NCBI RefSeq assembly: GCF_014192715.1
Contig: NZ_JACHYH010000005.1
Coordinates: forward strand, 62,001-126,000
Source of the DNA: Luteibacter sp. Sphag1AF
GTDB taxonomy: Bacteria; Pseudomonadota; Gammaproteobacteria; Xanthomonadales; Rhodanobacteraceae
Length of the DNA stretch: 64,000 nucleotides
Direction: 5' to 3'
The position numbers and the translations under genes were made by a program. The notes under the pieces were generated by a model. It saw nothing but the letters and a program-made list of their open reading frames with translations, was not told where the DNA came from and did no database searches. Positions 43,759 to 52,892 of this stretch are shown in pieces; the stretch's first letter is position 1; each line of letters opens with the position of its first letter.

Positions 43759-44877
43759 ATGCAGACCCCGCCCTCAAGCTTTCGTCGTCGCGCTGCCAGC
43801 GGACTCATGCGCCTTATTTTCGGCAAGCCGCCGCAGCCGGCCGGTGAACCGTTACCGCTTACCGGCATCCACCGCATTCTGGTCTGCTATGTCAGCCATA
43901 CGCTTGGCAACACACTGTTGCTGACGCCGCTGATCCAGGAGCTGGAAGCCACCTATCCGGGCGCGGAAATCGACATCCTCACGCGTCGCGGCGGGGCGAG
44001 CGTCATCTATCGTAACTACTTCAGCGTCAGCCGCATCTTTTCGTTGCCTGCGCACGGTTTCGGACATCCCATTGCGCTGTGGCGCGAACTCGGCGCCATG
44101 CGCAGGAACTCCTACGATCTGGTGATTGATCCGGACCCGCAGTCGCAAACCGGACGCCTTTATCTGCTGATGGCTCGCGCGAAATGGAAGCTGGGTTTCA
44201 GCAGCCGCAAGAAGACGGGCAATCTGACCCACGCCGTACCGTTCTCGGATGCTCCCGAGAGCAAGGGAAAGAGCCTCGTATTTCTATTGCGCAGTGCACT
44301 GGGCAAGCCCGCGTCTGACTCGTGGCCGCAGCCGGACATTCGCCTGTCAGCCGGCGAGCAGAACGAAGGTCGCGAGGCGCTTGCGCGCGTACTCGCCACG
44401 GTGTCATCGGCAGCCGGCAAAAAAGGCGTCATTGGCATCTTCGCCAATGCCACGGGCGACAAGCTGCTGGGCCAGGACTGGTGGACGCCGTTCCTCGATA
44501 CGCTGGAAGCGGCGCACCCGGACTATCAGCTGGTGGAAATCGTGCCGATGTTCGGGCGCTCGATGCTCGGCGGTCGCTATCCCACGTTCTTCTCTACCGA
44601 TCTTCGCAAACTGGCCAGCGTGCTGTCGGCATTGAATGTCTACATCAGCGCGGATTGCGGCATCATGCATCTGGCGTCCGCAACGTGCGTGCCCACCATG
44701 GGCATTTTCACCCGCACCAAAGCCCAGGAATGGGGCGTGTACGGTGGCCAGAACCACACCATCTACGGCTATGACCGCACACCGTCCGATATTGCGGGTG
44801 AGATTGCGGGCCTTCTGCCGGGTACGGGTGCACGGCCCGTGACGATGCCGCCGCAAACCTCATTCGCGCGGCCATAA
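43759..44877 (+). CDS. Glycosyltransferase family 9 (heptosyltransferase-like)
   Basis: The GT-B fold starts at IHRILVCYVSHTLGNTLLLTPL, the usual GDxxxTTPL-type opening with D replaced by N in this position. The C-terminal half has GVIGIFANATGDKLLGQDWW and the donor-binding ISADCGIMHLASATCVPTMGIF, corresponding to the D-G-x-x-H-LA motif of GT9 enzymes. Likely adds a sugar to lipopolysaccharide core or another envelope glycan in the cytoplasm. I start at ATG 43759 (372 residues); upstream in-frame GTG 43675/ATG 43678 would add 28 residues of unlikely composition. It stands alone, not in an LPS cluster. Donor unknown. Confidence 0.8.
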   Translation: MQTPPSSFRRRAASGLMRLIFGKPPQPAGEPLPLTGIHRILVCYVSHTLGNTLLLTPLIQELEATYPGAEIDILTRRGGASVIYRNYFSVSRIFSLPAHGFGHPIALWRELGAMRRNSYDLVIDPDPQSQTGRLYLLMARAKWKLGFSSRKKTGNLTHAVPFSDAPESKGKSLVFLLRSALGKPASDSWPQPDIRLSAGEQNEGREALARVLATVSSAAGKKGVIGIFANATGDKLLGQDWWTPFLDTLEAAHPDYQLVEIVPMFGRSMLGGRYPTFFSTDLRKLASVLSALNVYISADCGIMHLASATCVPTMGIFTRTKAQEWGVYGGQNHTIYGYDRTPSDIAGEIAGLLPGTGARPVTMPPQTSFARP

Positions 44878-44982
44878 CGCACCTCCCCTACGTCCAACGG
44901 TCAATTGACCCTGTCTGATCGGTACGGTCGAATGTTTGCGCCGAGCGCGGCAAACAGCGATCAACCCTATTGAGGACAGGTC

Positions 44983-45303
44983 ATGGCTAACGAAAAAGAG
45001 GAAGTGCAGCCCCGTATCACCGTACCGGAAACATTGAAGCCGGGTGAGGTGGTCACGTTGCGCGGTTTCGAGGTATCTCCCGAACGGCAATGGCAGTTCA
45101 TGTCGTTAGTGCAATTCATACCTTTTGCTGGAGAGCCAACGTTGCCCCGCAGCTACGACTTCCTGGCAAATCGGACAAGTGAGGGCGCGAACCTGGTCAC
45201 GTTTACCGTGCCTGAAGAAGTCCAGGCGGGCTACTACTACTTGCAGACACGAAACCGCTGCGACGATCGAATCAGCATCGGGCTGGCGTTTGTTGTCTCC
45301 TAG
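44983..45303 (+). CDS. Hypothetical protein, 106 residues
   Basis: GAGG precedes the ATG. The protein has no signal peptide or membrane helix. Alternating hydrophobic residues (PRITVPETLKPGEVVTLRGF, NLVTFTVPEEVQAGYYYLQT, ISIGLAFVV) predict a small all-beta sandwich. Two acidic/basic termini and no cysteine pair except one Cys. I do not recognise a family. It sits between a GT9 gene and an Nramp-like transporter, followed at once by a REP-like hairpin, so it is probably its own unit. Confidence 0.6.
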   Translation: MANEKEEVQPRITVPETLKPGEVVTLRGFEVSPERQWQFMSLVQFIPFAGEPTLPRSYDFLANRTSEGANLVTFTVPEEVQAGYYYLQTRNRCDDRISIGLAFVVS

Positions 45304-45309
45304 AGATTT

Positions 45310-45347
45310 CTGCCGGAGCGAACGTGCTCGCGAAGGCCTCCCGGCAG
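45310..45347. repeat. REP-like hairpin after 106-residue gene
   Basis: CTGCCGG (45310-45316) pairs with CCGGCAG (45341-45347), enclosing GAGCGAACGTGCTCGCGAAGG. The inner part resembles the GGAGCGA..TCGCGAA core of pseudomonad REP elements and the palindrome at 20048. It starts 7 bp past the stop and may act as terminator. Confidence 0.5.
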
Positions 45348-45548
45348 CCGGAAAACGCTGCGCTACCAAAGATGGCGCAGCGTCTCCCGGCCATTCAATT
45401 GCTTCGGCCTGTATGGCTGCCCAAGCCCTGCATGGCCTCCATGAACCTCCTTCACTCCCCCTTGCGAACACCCCGTCATGATGGGGCCAGCCGCACGTTC
45501 CTGCCGGGACGCGATGCGGCACTGAGCCCAACCCGTCAAGGCGTGTAC

Positions 45549-46844
45549 ATGTTGAACGATGCGTCATCCGAGCCTCAACACAGTACACAGAATCAATCCT
45601 GGTGGCGGCGCCTGAGTGCGGGGCTGATCACCGGTGCGGCCGATGATGATCCGAGCGGCATTGCCACCTATTCCCAGGTGGGTGCGAAGTTCGGCTATGC
45701 GACGCTGTGGTCGCTGTTCCTTGCGCTTCCCCTGATGATCGGGATACAGATCGTTAGCGGCAGGATCGGACGCGTTACCGGCAAGGATCTGGGACAAAAC
45801 CTGCGACAGCACTTCGCGCGCCCCTGGGTTTACAGCATCCTGGCGCTTCTGGTCATCGCCAACGTCATCAATATTGGCGCCGACGTGGCGGCCATGGGCG
45901 CGGCGCTGCAATTGCTGATCGGTGGTCCCGCAGTGGTGTACGGCATCGGGTTTGCATTGCTTTCGCTGGGCTTTCAGGTCTTCATCCCGTTTTCGCGCTA
46001 TTCGCCCGTGCTCAAGGTGCTGACGGTGAGCCTGTTTGCGTACGTGGCCACGGTATTTGTGGAAAAGATTCCTTGGGGTCAGGCTTTGCACGGCACCCTG
46101 ATTCCGGCATTCCAGTGGAATCGCGACTATGCGGTGGCCATTGTGGCCGTGTTGGGAACAACCATCAGTCCGTATCTGTTCTGCTGGCAGGCAGCACAGG
46201 AAGTGGAAGAAATCCGTTCCAGCAATGAACGTGAACCCCTCTCTGATAAACCGTCGCAGGCACCGGACGCGCTGCGTCGAATCAACATCGACACCTCGGT
46301 CGGCATGGTGTTCTCCAACGTGGTGGCGTTCTTCATTGTGCTGACTGGCGCGGCCGTACTACACGCTCATGGAAAGACCGACATTCAATCGTCCGCGCAG
46401 GCGGCCGAAGCCTTGCGGCCGGTGGCGGGAAGGTTTGCGTTTTATCTGTTCGCCGCGGGCATTATTGGCACCGGCCTGCTGGCCATTCCCGTGCTGGCCG
46501 GCGCGACCGCGTTCGCGGTAAGCGGGGGCAGCGGGCACCGTTACGGGCTGGAATACAAACCGAAGAACGCCCGCTTTTTCTATGGTGTGCTGATCGTGTC
46601 GATGCTGCTTGGCGCGGCACTCAACCTTACGTCCATTGATCCGATCAAGGCGCTGTACTGGAGCGCGGTAGTCAACGGTGTATGCGCCGTGCCCATGATG
46701 GTGATGATGATGCTTCTCGCACAACGAAACAGCGCGATGGGACCGCAGGTGGTGCGCGGCCTGGTAGCGTGGCTGGGTTGGGCGGCGACGGTGGTGATGG
46801 GCATCGCAGCTATCGTGATGTTCCTCACCCTGGGCAACGGTTGA
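45549..46844 (+). CDS. Nramp-related divalent cation transporter, non-canonical metal-site motifs
   Basis: A 431-residue protein with eleven or so transmembrane helices. TM1 reads ADDDPSGIATYSQVGAKFGY, where classical Nramp has DPGN; TM6 reads GTTISPYLFCWQAAQEVEE, where classical Nramp has A-x-x-MPH. The overall fold, spacing and TM2-3 region (ALPLMIGIQIVSGRIGRVTG) still place it in the Nramp superfamily (natural resistance-associated). The lack of the metal-binding methionine suggests a substrate other than Mn/Fe, possibly Mg, as reported for Nramp-related magnesium transporters; this is inference. The ATG at 45549 has AAGG upstream; a longer frame from 45324 runs through the REP-like hairpin and is not credible. 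Confidence 0.82.
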   Translation: MLNDASSEPQHSTQNQSWWRRLSAGLITGAADDDPSGIATYSQVGAKFGYATLWSLFLALPLMIGIQIVSGRIGRVTGKDLGQNLRQHFARPWVYSILALLVIANVINIGADVAAMGAALQLLIGGPAVVYGIGFALLSLGFQVFIPFSRYSPVLKVLTVSLFAYVATVFVEKIPWGQALHGTLIPAFQWNRDYAVAIVAVLGTTISPYLFCWQAAQEVEEIRSSNEREPLSDKPSQAPDALRRINIDTSVGMVFSNVVAFFIVLTGAAVLHAHGKTDIQSSAQAAEALRPVAGRFAFYLFAAGIIGTGLLAIPVLAGATAFAVSGGSGHRYGLEYKPKNARFFYGVLIVSMLLGAALNLTSIDPIKALYWSAVVNGVCAVPMMVMMMLLAQRNSAMGPQVVRGLVAWLGWAATVVMGIAAIVMFLTLGNG

Positions 46845-46853
46845 ACGTTGCGA

Positions 46854-48172
46854 TCAATATTCCAGATGCATGCGCAGGCCGGCAAAGCGTGCCGGCCCGC
46901 GATCCGCGTTGTAACCCGGATGGGCAGCCCACTGAAGATCGGCACTGACGGTAAAGAAGCGATTCACGGCCAGCGAGTAGTACGCTTCGGCGATGTCCTC
47001 CGGGCATAGCGCAGATTGCCGTCTCCAAGCACGAAGCCCACGCCACCATCCTTCAGGTAATCCCGGTGGTCCGGTGAGAGGCGATTCTGCGCGAATGCGA
47101 TGCCGATCCGGTCGTCGCGACGGCCCCACGCGCGCCCGGCTATCTGCAAGCCGGTGCTGATGCTCGCGTCGGCTTCAGTGAATGCGAAGGACTCGGTACG
47201 CCCATCATTACGCGCCGCCCGAATGAACCATCCCGTATCGCCGTCGTCAGCCAGTGGCAAATCCATGCCAACGGCAAACCCGCGTTTGTGCCGGCCGTCT
47301 TTGTCGTCAGCCACGATATCCGGCACGCCGCCAGGCGGTGCAGCGGCAATGGCGTCACGATAGATGCCCATCCGCGCGGTATTGCGGTATCCCATCACGC
47401 GCAGGCTGATCCCGTCCGGGTCGGGTTGCCAGACCACTTCCAGATTGTCACCGCGTGCCCGGCTCAACGGGCCTTGGAGATGATCGCCGTTCGCCTGTGA
47501 GGGCATCTGATAGACGCCGTAGCGTACGGTCCAGGCCTTTTTCACGAGGGTGACGACGCCACCCATCGTGTAGCCGCGCGTATTGGCGGCAAAGTCCCAG
47601 GCAGGGCTGTTCTGGAAACTCCAGTTGAGAAACTGGGTGCGTGCGGAGCCGGCATAGGAGCTTTTGTCGAAGTCGTCGCTCACCGCAAGAAGGCCGCCCT
47701 TCAATTGCAGGCGGTCGGTCGGCTGATGACCCGGCAATTGATCCATCTTCCGCTTCACGGCCGTGGACCCGTCGCCCAGAGGAATGTCGTAGGTGGCGAA
47801 CACGCGTGCGACATAGGCGTGACGCGGCAGCGTTCCGCCGCCATGGATCACATCGCCATTGGGCAGGCCACCCATGCCTGTCGAATCACTGACCCCTTCA
47901 CCACGGAACATTTCCACGTCCAGGTACATGGCAAGCCGCGACGACGCCTGCATGCCGAAATAGGCGCCGAAGGTATGAGAGCGGGCGACGTCGCCATCAG
48001 CGCGCAGGCTGCGCTCGCCGGCATAGGGCGAGTGCAGGGCATCCTGACGCTGGTCCACGAAAGTGTACTGGGCGCCCAGAAGAACAGGTTTCAGTAACGG
48101 TACTTCGTCGGCCGCAGCCACGCAGATGGCGAGCTGGGAGGCAACAATGCAGACGTAGACGCGAAAGTGCAT
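46854..48172 (-). pseudogene. OprB-family carbohydrate porin, frameshifted near the 3' end
   Basis: The first 380 or so residues run from a signal peptide (MHFRVYVCIVASQLAICVAAA) through an OprB-type barrel (DIPLGDGSTAVKRKMDQL, LNWSFQNSPAWDFAANTRGY). At about 47000-47006 the frame is lost and the continuing frame ends at 46964 in a basic tail. The expected OprB ending, EDIAEAYYSLAVNRFFTVSA then HPGYNADRGPARFAGLRMHLEY, is present in another frame down to 46854. A single missing base in or beside GCCCGG would explain this. It is either a recent pseudogene or a sequencing error; without the last strand and C-terminal Tyr the barrel would not assemble. It lies just downstream of the metal efflux operon. 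Confidence 0.8.
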
Positions 48173-48241
48173 GGCCGACCAGTGTGGGGAATTGTGCGTA
48201 CGCTGCACGCGGGAATGTGCGGCGAAAGTCTGGATTATACG

Positions 48242-49675
48242 TCATCGCCAGCCGCCGCCGAGTGACTGAATCAGCGCGGCCGTGTCGCACAGCCGCAGGG
48301 CCTGTGCCTGAATCCGCCAGACGCGCGCCTGCTGGTATGCCTGCTGGGCATTTATGAGCGTCAGTGCGTTGACGTAGCCGAGGCGCTGCTGGGCCTGGGT
48401 GAGGGTCAATGCGTGTTGCGCGGCCGCTTCTGCGTCATCCGCCGCGGCGAGGGCGCGCGAGTCGCTTTCCACGGCATACAGCGAGTCGGCAACGTTCTGG
48501 AACGCGCCCAGGACGACACTGCGATACTGGGCGGCCGATTGTTGAAGTGCCGCTTCTGCGGCGCGCTGCTTATGCTTCAGCGCGCCGAAATCAAACACGG
48601 TTTGCGTGACGCTTCCCGCCAGCGCCCAAAACACGTTGTCGTCCGTGAACATTCGCGCGAAGGATGTGGAGCTGCCGCCGTAGCTGGCGGTGAGCGCAAA
48701 CTGCGGAAGCCTGTTCGCCAGCGCGACGCCCACTTCGGCGCTGGCCTGATGCACGTTTTCCTCTGCCGCCCGTACGTCGGGGCGCTGCGTGACCAGTTGG
48801 GAGGGCAGGGTCAGCGGAAGCGTTACCGGCAGCGTCAGGTGTTCCAGATCGAACTGAAGGCTACCGGCCTGATCGGGCGTGTCGCCACACAGTACCGCGA
48901 GCAGGTCGCGATTCTGTTCGAGCTGCTTCTCCAGTGGTGGCAACGTTTCCCGGGCCTGGGCGAGTGCCGTTTCCTGCGCCGCCACGTCAAGCGCCGATGC
49001 ATAGCCCAGCTTCGCCTGCTCGCGAAGGATCGCAAGAGCGCGGGTCTGGTCGTCAATCACGGCATGAGTCGCGTCGATCTGGGCGCGCAGTGAGGCTTCC
49101 CCAATGGCGGCATTGACCACATTGGCAGCAAGACTCAGCCGCGCCGCTTCAAGTTCGTAGCGCTGATTGTCCGCCTGAGCCTGTAACGATTCGACAGCGC
49201 GACGGTCAAGGCCGAACACATCCGGTGCGTAGCTTACGTTGAGCTGGGCTGTGTGCAGCGTGTAGTACGCCGCGCCGGAGGTAAGCGTGGGCGAGAGCGT
49301 GCCTACCGCGTTGCGTTGACGGGACGGCGAATAGTTGAGCGCGGCAGACGGGAAGAACGCAGCGCGTTGCGCGGACACATTCTCCTCTGCCTGTCGCAGC
49401 GCGGCCGTCGCTGCCTGAAGGTCAGGGTTGTGGTTCAGGGCGCGATCCACGCGCTCGTCGAGCACGGCGGAGCCGAATACCTGCCACCACGTCCGTAAGA
49501 TGACCTCCTGCGACGACCACTGCTGCGATGGTCCGCTCGCGCTGCTGACCGTTGGCGTCAACGGAGCGCGGATATACGACGAGGGCTCGGGCGTGCGTGG
49601 CCGCTGGTAATCCGGACCCACGGCGCACCCGGCGCATGCCGCCAGCATGCCAGCCAGAATCATCCACCGCGTCAT
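48242..49675 (-). CDS. Outer membrane efflux lipoprotein of metal RND system
   Basis: A 477-residue NodT-family outer membrane factor. Signal MTRWMILAGMLAACAGC gives a lipobox CAGC; then GPDYQRP. OEP-type repeats include VTQRPDVRAAEENVHQASAEVGVALANRLPQ. The ATG overlaps the stop of the RND pump gene (ATGA). Chosen over an upstream GTG that would add 14 residues. Third gene of the adaptor-pump-outer factor set, an order different from czcCBA. It is a clear paralogue of the factor at 31217-32665. Confidence 0.88.
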   Translation of the reverse strand: MTRWMILAGMLAACAGCAVGPDYQRPRTPEPSSYIRAPLTPTVSSASGPSQQWSSQEVILRTWWQVFGSAVLDERVDRALNHNPDLQAATAALRQAEENVSAQRAAFFPSAALNYSPSRQRNAVGTLSPTLTSGAAYYTLHTAQLNVSYAPDVFGLDRRAVESLQAQADNQRYELEAARLSLAANVVNAAIGEASLRAQIDATHAVIDDQTRALAILREQAKLGYASALDVAAQETALAQARETLPPLEKQLEQNRDLLAVLCGDTPDQAGSLQFDLEHLTLPVTLPLTLPSQLVTQRPDVRAAEENVHQASAEVGVALANRLPQFALTASYGGSSTSFARMFTDDNVFWALAGSVTQTVFDFGALKHKQRAAEAALQQSAAQYRSVVLGAFQNVADSLYAVESDSRALAAADDAEAAAQHALTLTQAQQRLGYVNALTLINAQQAYQQARVWRIQAQALRLCDTAALIQSLGGGWR

Positions 49676-52600
49676 GGCGTGCCTCCTGACCTTCTGCGTG
49701 CGCGTTTCTGTGACCATTCGACCACCAGCACCTGCAAGGCAGGCGCCACGATCAGCAGCATCACAGGACCGATCAGCATGCCGCCCACGACCACCGTGGC
49801 CAGCGGACGCTGCACCTGGCTGCCGATGCCCGTGGAAAGGGCAGCTGGCAGGAGGCCGATACAGGCAGACAGTGCGGTCATCAGCATGGGCCGCATGCGT
49901 TGCCTGGCTGCCTGCGCCATGGCCTCCACAGGTGACAGGCCGCCAAGCAGAAGGTGATTGAAGTAAGTGATGACCAGAATGCCGTTCATGACCGAGACGC
50001 CAAACAGCGACACAAAGCCGATGGCGGCCGAAATGCTGAAATCCAGTCCGGAGACATACAGCGCAACGATGCCGCCTCCCATGGAGAACGGAATGGCGGC
50101 AAGCGTCAGAAGGCTGTCGCGTAGCGAGTTGAACAGCGTAAAGAGCAGGGCGAGGATGAGGCCAAGGGCAATGGGCAGCACGACGGCCAGTCGCTCTTTG
50201 GATTGTTGCAGATCATTGAATTCACCCGCCCAGACGAGGTGATACCCCGACGGCATGGCTACGTTGCGGGCGATCCGTTGCTGCGCCTCTGCCACCGTGC
50301 CACCCAGATCGCGTCCGCGCACACTGAATTTCACTGGCACAAAGCGTTCGTTGGCTTCGTGATAAATGTACGAGGCACCCGTATCCAGACTGATATGCGC
50401 CACGTCACGCAGGGGCACATAGCCCGTGCCTCCGCCAGGGAGCGCATAGCCCACAGGAATGTTCCCTATGTCTTCCACGCTTTTCCGGTATGGCGGCGCG
50501 AGGCGGACCACCAGATCGAACTGGCGATCTCCTTCCAGTACGGTTGTGGCTGGCGTGCCGCCGGCAGCGGCCTGGATCACCGTATTGACGTCACCCGTGT
50601 TGAGGCCGTACCGCGCTGCCCTCGCGCGATCAACGGTGATGTTGAGGTTGGGCTGCCCGAGTACATGGAAGACGCCAAGATCCTCAATGCCGCGAATGTG
50701 CTGCATCTCGCGCATGACCTGATCGGCAAGACGTTCGAGTTCAGGCAGCTCCGGCCCCACGATCTTCACTGAATTGGCCCCTTTCACCCCGGAAAGGCCT
50801 TCCTCGATGTTGTCCTGGATGTACTGGGAGAAGTTGAACTCGACGCCGGGCAGGGCGCTGGTGAACTCCCGTTGCAGGTCTGCCACCAGCTTCTCTTTCG
50901 TGTGCCCGGCAGGCCATTCGCCTTCGGGCTTCAACGGTACGAAAAGCTCGACGTTGTAGAAGCCGGAGGCATCGCTTCCATCGTCAGGGCGTCCGTGTTG
51001 CGACACGGCGGTCACCACCTCCGGATGCCTGAGGAGGATGCGGCGCAGTTCGTTGACCTGTTCCTGGCCCGCTTCCAGCGAGATGGTGGTTGGCATGGAA
51101 GCGCGTATCCAGAGGTTGCCTTCTTCCAGCGCAGGCAGGAACTCCGTACCCACCCGCGTCAGCAGCAGGCCGGCAACCAGAAGGAAGCCCATGCCCAGCG
51201 CCACGGTCGTCCGGCGTCGGGTCAACGCCCAGCGCAGCACGGGGGTATACACGCGACGGATGGCGCGAACGAAGATGGTCTCTGTTTCTTTCACGTGACG
51301 AGGTAGCAGCAGCGACGCAAGTACGGGCGATACGGTGAATGTCGCGATCAGCGCGCCGGTCAGTGCGTACGCGTAAGTCCGCGCCATGGGATTGAATATC
51401 TGGCCTTCCACGCCCTGCATCGTGAACAGGGGAATGAACGCCGCCACCGTGATGGCCGAAGAGAACAGCACCGCCCGGTCCACCTGCATGGCGCTGATGA
51501 AAAGCATGCGCAGCCGTTCCGTCCAGCCGCGCGTGGAGCCTGTGCGCATGTAGGTGCCCAGGTCGCTCTGCGCCGCTTCATGCAGCAGTTCGCGCTGCTG
51601 CTCCTGACTCTTCTGGACATTGCGGAAGATGTTCTCGATGAGGATCACGGCCGAGTCGACGATGATGCCGAAGTCCACGGCACCCAGTGACAGGAGATTG
51701 GCCGAGTCACCCATCAACACCAGCATGATGATGCTGAAGAAAAGCGCCACCGGAATATTCGCGCTGACGATCAACGCGCTGCGCAGATCGCCCAGAAAGA
51801 TCCACTGGATAAGAAAGACCAGCACGCACCCGAAGATCAGGTTATGCAGCACCGTGTGCGTGGTGACCGCCACCAGCGTTGAGCGATCATAGAAGGGCAC
51901 CAGCTTCACGCCGGGAGGGAGCGTCCCGTCGCTGTTCAGGCGCTGCACTTCGGCCTTCACGCGCCCGACGACCTCGTTCGTCTGCAAGGTACGGTTCATG
52001 ACCACAATCCCGGTGACCACGTCATCCTGGTTGTCACGCCCCGCACGACCCAGACGAGGCACGGAGCCGATGTCCACTTTCGCGACATCCTTCACCATCA
52101 CCGGCGTGCCGTTGGCCTGGCTGAGCACGATATGGCCAATATCGTCCACATCCCGGATCAGGCCCACGCCACGGATGTTCACCGACTGCTGGCCGATATT
52201 GATGGTGCGCCCACCCACGTTGCTGTTTCCGTTGCCGATGGCGGCGATCAGCTGCGGAAGGGTGATGCCATAGCCCTGCAACTTGTGCAGGTCTGCTTCC
52301 ACCTCATATTCCTTCGTGGTCCCGCCCCAAGTGACGACCTGGGCGATACCCGGCACTGACAAAAGACGGCGTGTAACGACCCAGTCCTGCAACGTGCGCA
52401 GTTCGGTGAGGCTGGCCGAGGACGGGCCGACCAGTTGATAGCGGAAGATTTCCCCGACCAGACTGGATGCCTGAATCTGCGGCTGCACGTTGTTGGGAAG
52501 CGTGACGTTCTGCTGCAACGCCAGCGCGGCCTGCGTGTAGTCGAAGTAATAGTCGGTGCCGTACTTGAAAGTGACCCGTACGAACGACAGGCCATAGAAG

Positions 52601-52863
52601 GACGTCGAACGAATGCTGTCCACGCCGGGCGTGGTGGCCAGCCCCACCTCCATCGGCCGGGTGAAGCTTCGTTCCATTTCTTCGGCAGAAAGGCCCGGTG
52701 CCTGCGCCGTGATTTCGAGGATGACGGGCGCCGGGTTGGGATACGCCTCGATGTTGAGCCGCGCATAGGCGACCAGGCCAGCCACAACAAATGCTGCCAG
52801 CGCGGTGAGCACGATGGCACGACGAGTCAGCGCAAACGCGACAAGGCCTCGAAACACGTTCAA
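49672..52863 (-). CDS. Heavy-metal RND efflux pump, CzcA/CusA family
   Basis: A 1063-residue pump with the HME-RND opening FALTRRAIVLTALAAFVVAG and ARLNIEAYPNPAPVILEITA. TM4 reads GAVDFGIIVDSAVILIENIFRN; the D-F-G-x3-D core identifies the metal (HME) branch, but the usual Gly after the second Asp is Ser. It exports mono- or divalent cations from the periplasm with proton antiport. There is no obvious methionine cluster of the CusA type, so Zn/Co/Ni-like substrates are more likely, but the altered TM4 leaves the substrate open. Between the adaptor gene (29 bp gap) and the outer membrane factor gene (4 bp overlap). Confidence 0.88.
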   Translation of the reverse strand: MNVFRGLVAFALTRRAIVLTALAAFVVAGLVAYARLNIEAYPNPAPVILEITAQAPGLSAEEMERSFTRPMEVGLATTPGVDSIRSTSFYGLSFVRVTFKYGTDYYFDYTQAALALQQNVTLPNNVQPQIQASSLVGEIFRYQLVGPSSASLTELRTLQDWVVTRRLLSVPGIAQVVTWGGTTKEYEVEADLHKLQGYGITLPQLIAAIGNGNSNVGGRTINIGQQSVNIRGVGLIRDVDDIGHIVLSQANGTPVMVKDVAKVDIGSVPRLGRAGRDNQDDVVTGIVVMNRTLQTNEVVGRVKAEVQRLNSDGTLPPGVKLVPFYDRSTLVAVTTHTVLHNLIFGCVLVFLIQWIFLGDLRSALIVSANIPVALFFSIIMLVLMGDSANLLSLGAVDFGIIVDSAVILIENIFRNVQKSQEQQRELLHEAAQSDLGTYMRTGSTRGWTERLRMLFISAMQVDRAVLFSSAITVAAFIPLFTMQGVEGQIFNPMARTYAYALTGALIATFTVSPVLASLLLPRHVKETETIFVRAIRRVYTPVLRWALTRRRTTVALGMGFLLVAGLLLTRVGTEFLPALEEGNLWIRASMPTTISLEAGQEQVNELRRILLRHPEVVTAVSQHGRPDDGSDASGFYNVELFVPLKPEGEWPAGHTKEKLVADLQREFTSALPGVEFNFSQYIQDNIEEGLSGVKGANSVKIVGPELPELERLADQVMREMQHIRGIEDLGVFHVLGQPNLNITVDRARAARYGLNTGDVNTVIQAAAGGTPATTVLEGDRQFDLVVRLAPPYRKSVEDIGNIPVGYALPGGGTGYVPLRDVAHISLDTGASYIYHEANERFVPVKFSVRGRDLGGTVAEAQQRIARNVAMPSGYHLVWAGEFNDLQQSKERLAVVLPIALGLILALLFTLFNSLRDSLLTLAAIPFSMGGGIVALYVSGLDFSISAAIGFVSLFGVSVMNGILVITYFNHLLLGGLSPVEAMAQAARQRMRPMLMTALSACIGLLPAALSTGIGSQVQRPLATVVVGGMLIGPVMLLIVAPALQVLVVEWSQKRARRRSGGTP

Positions 52864-52892
52864 TCCTTAGTGGATACGGAGCGCAGGCGTAC

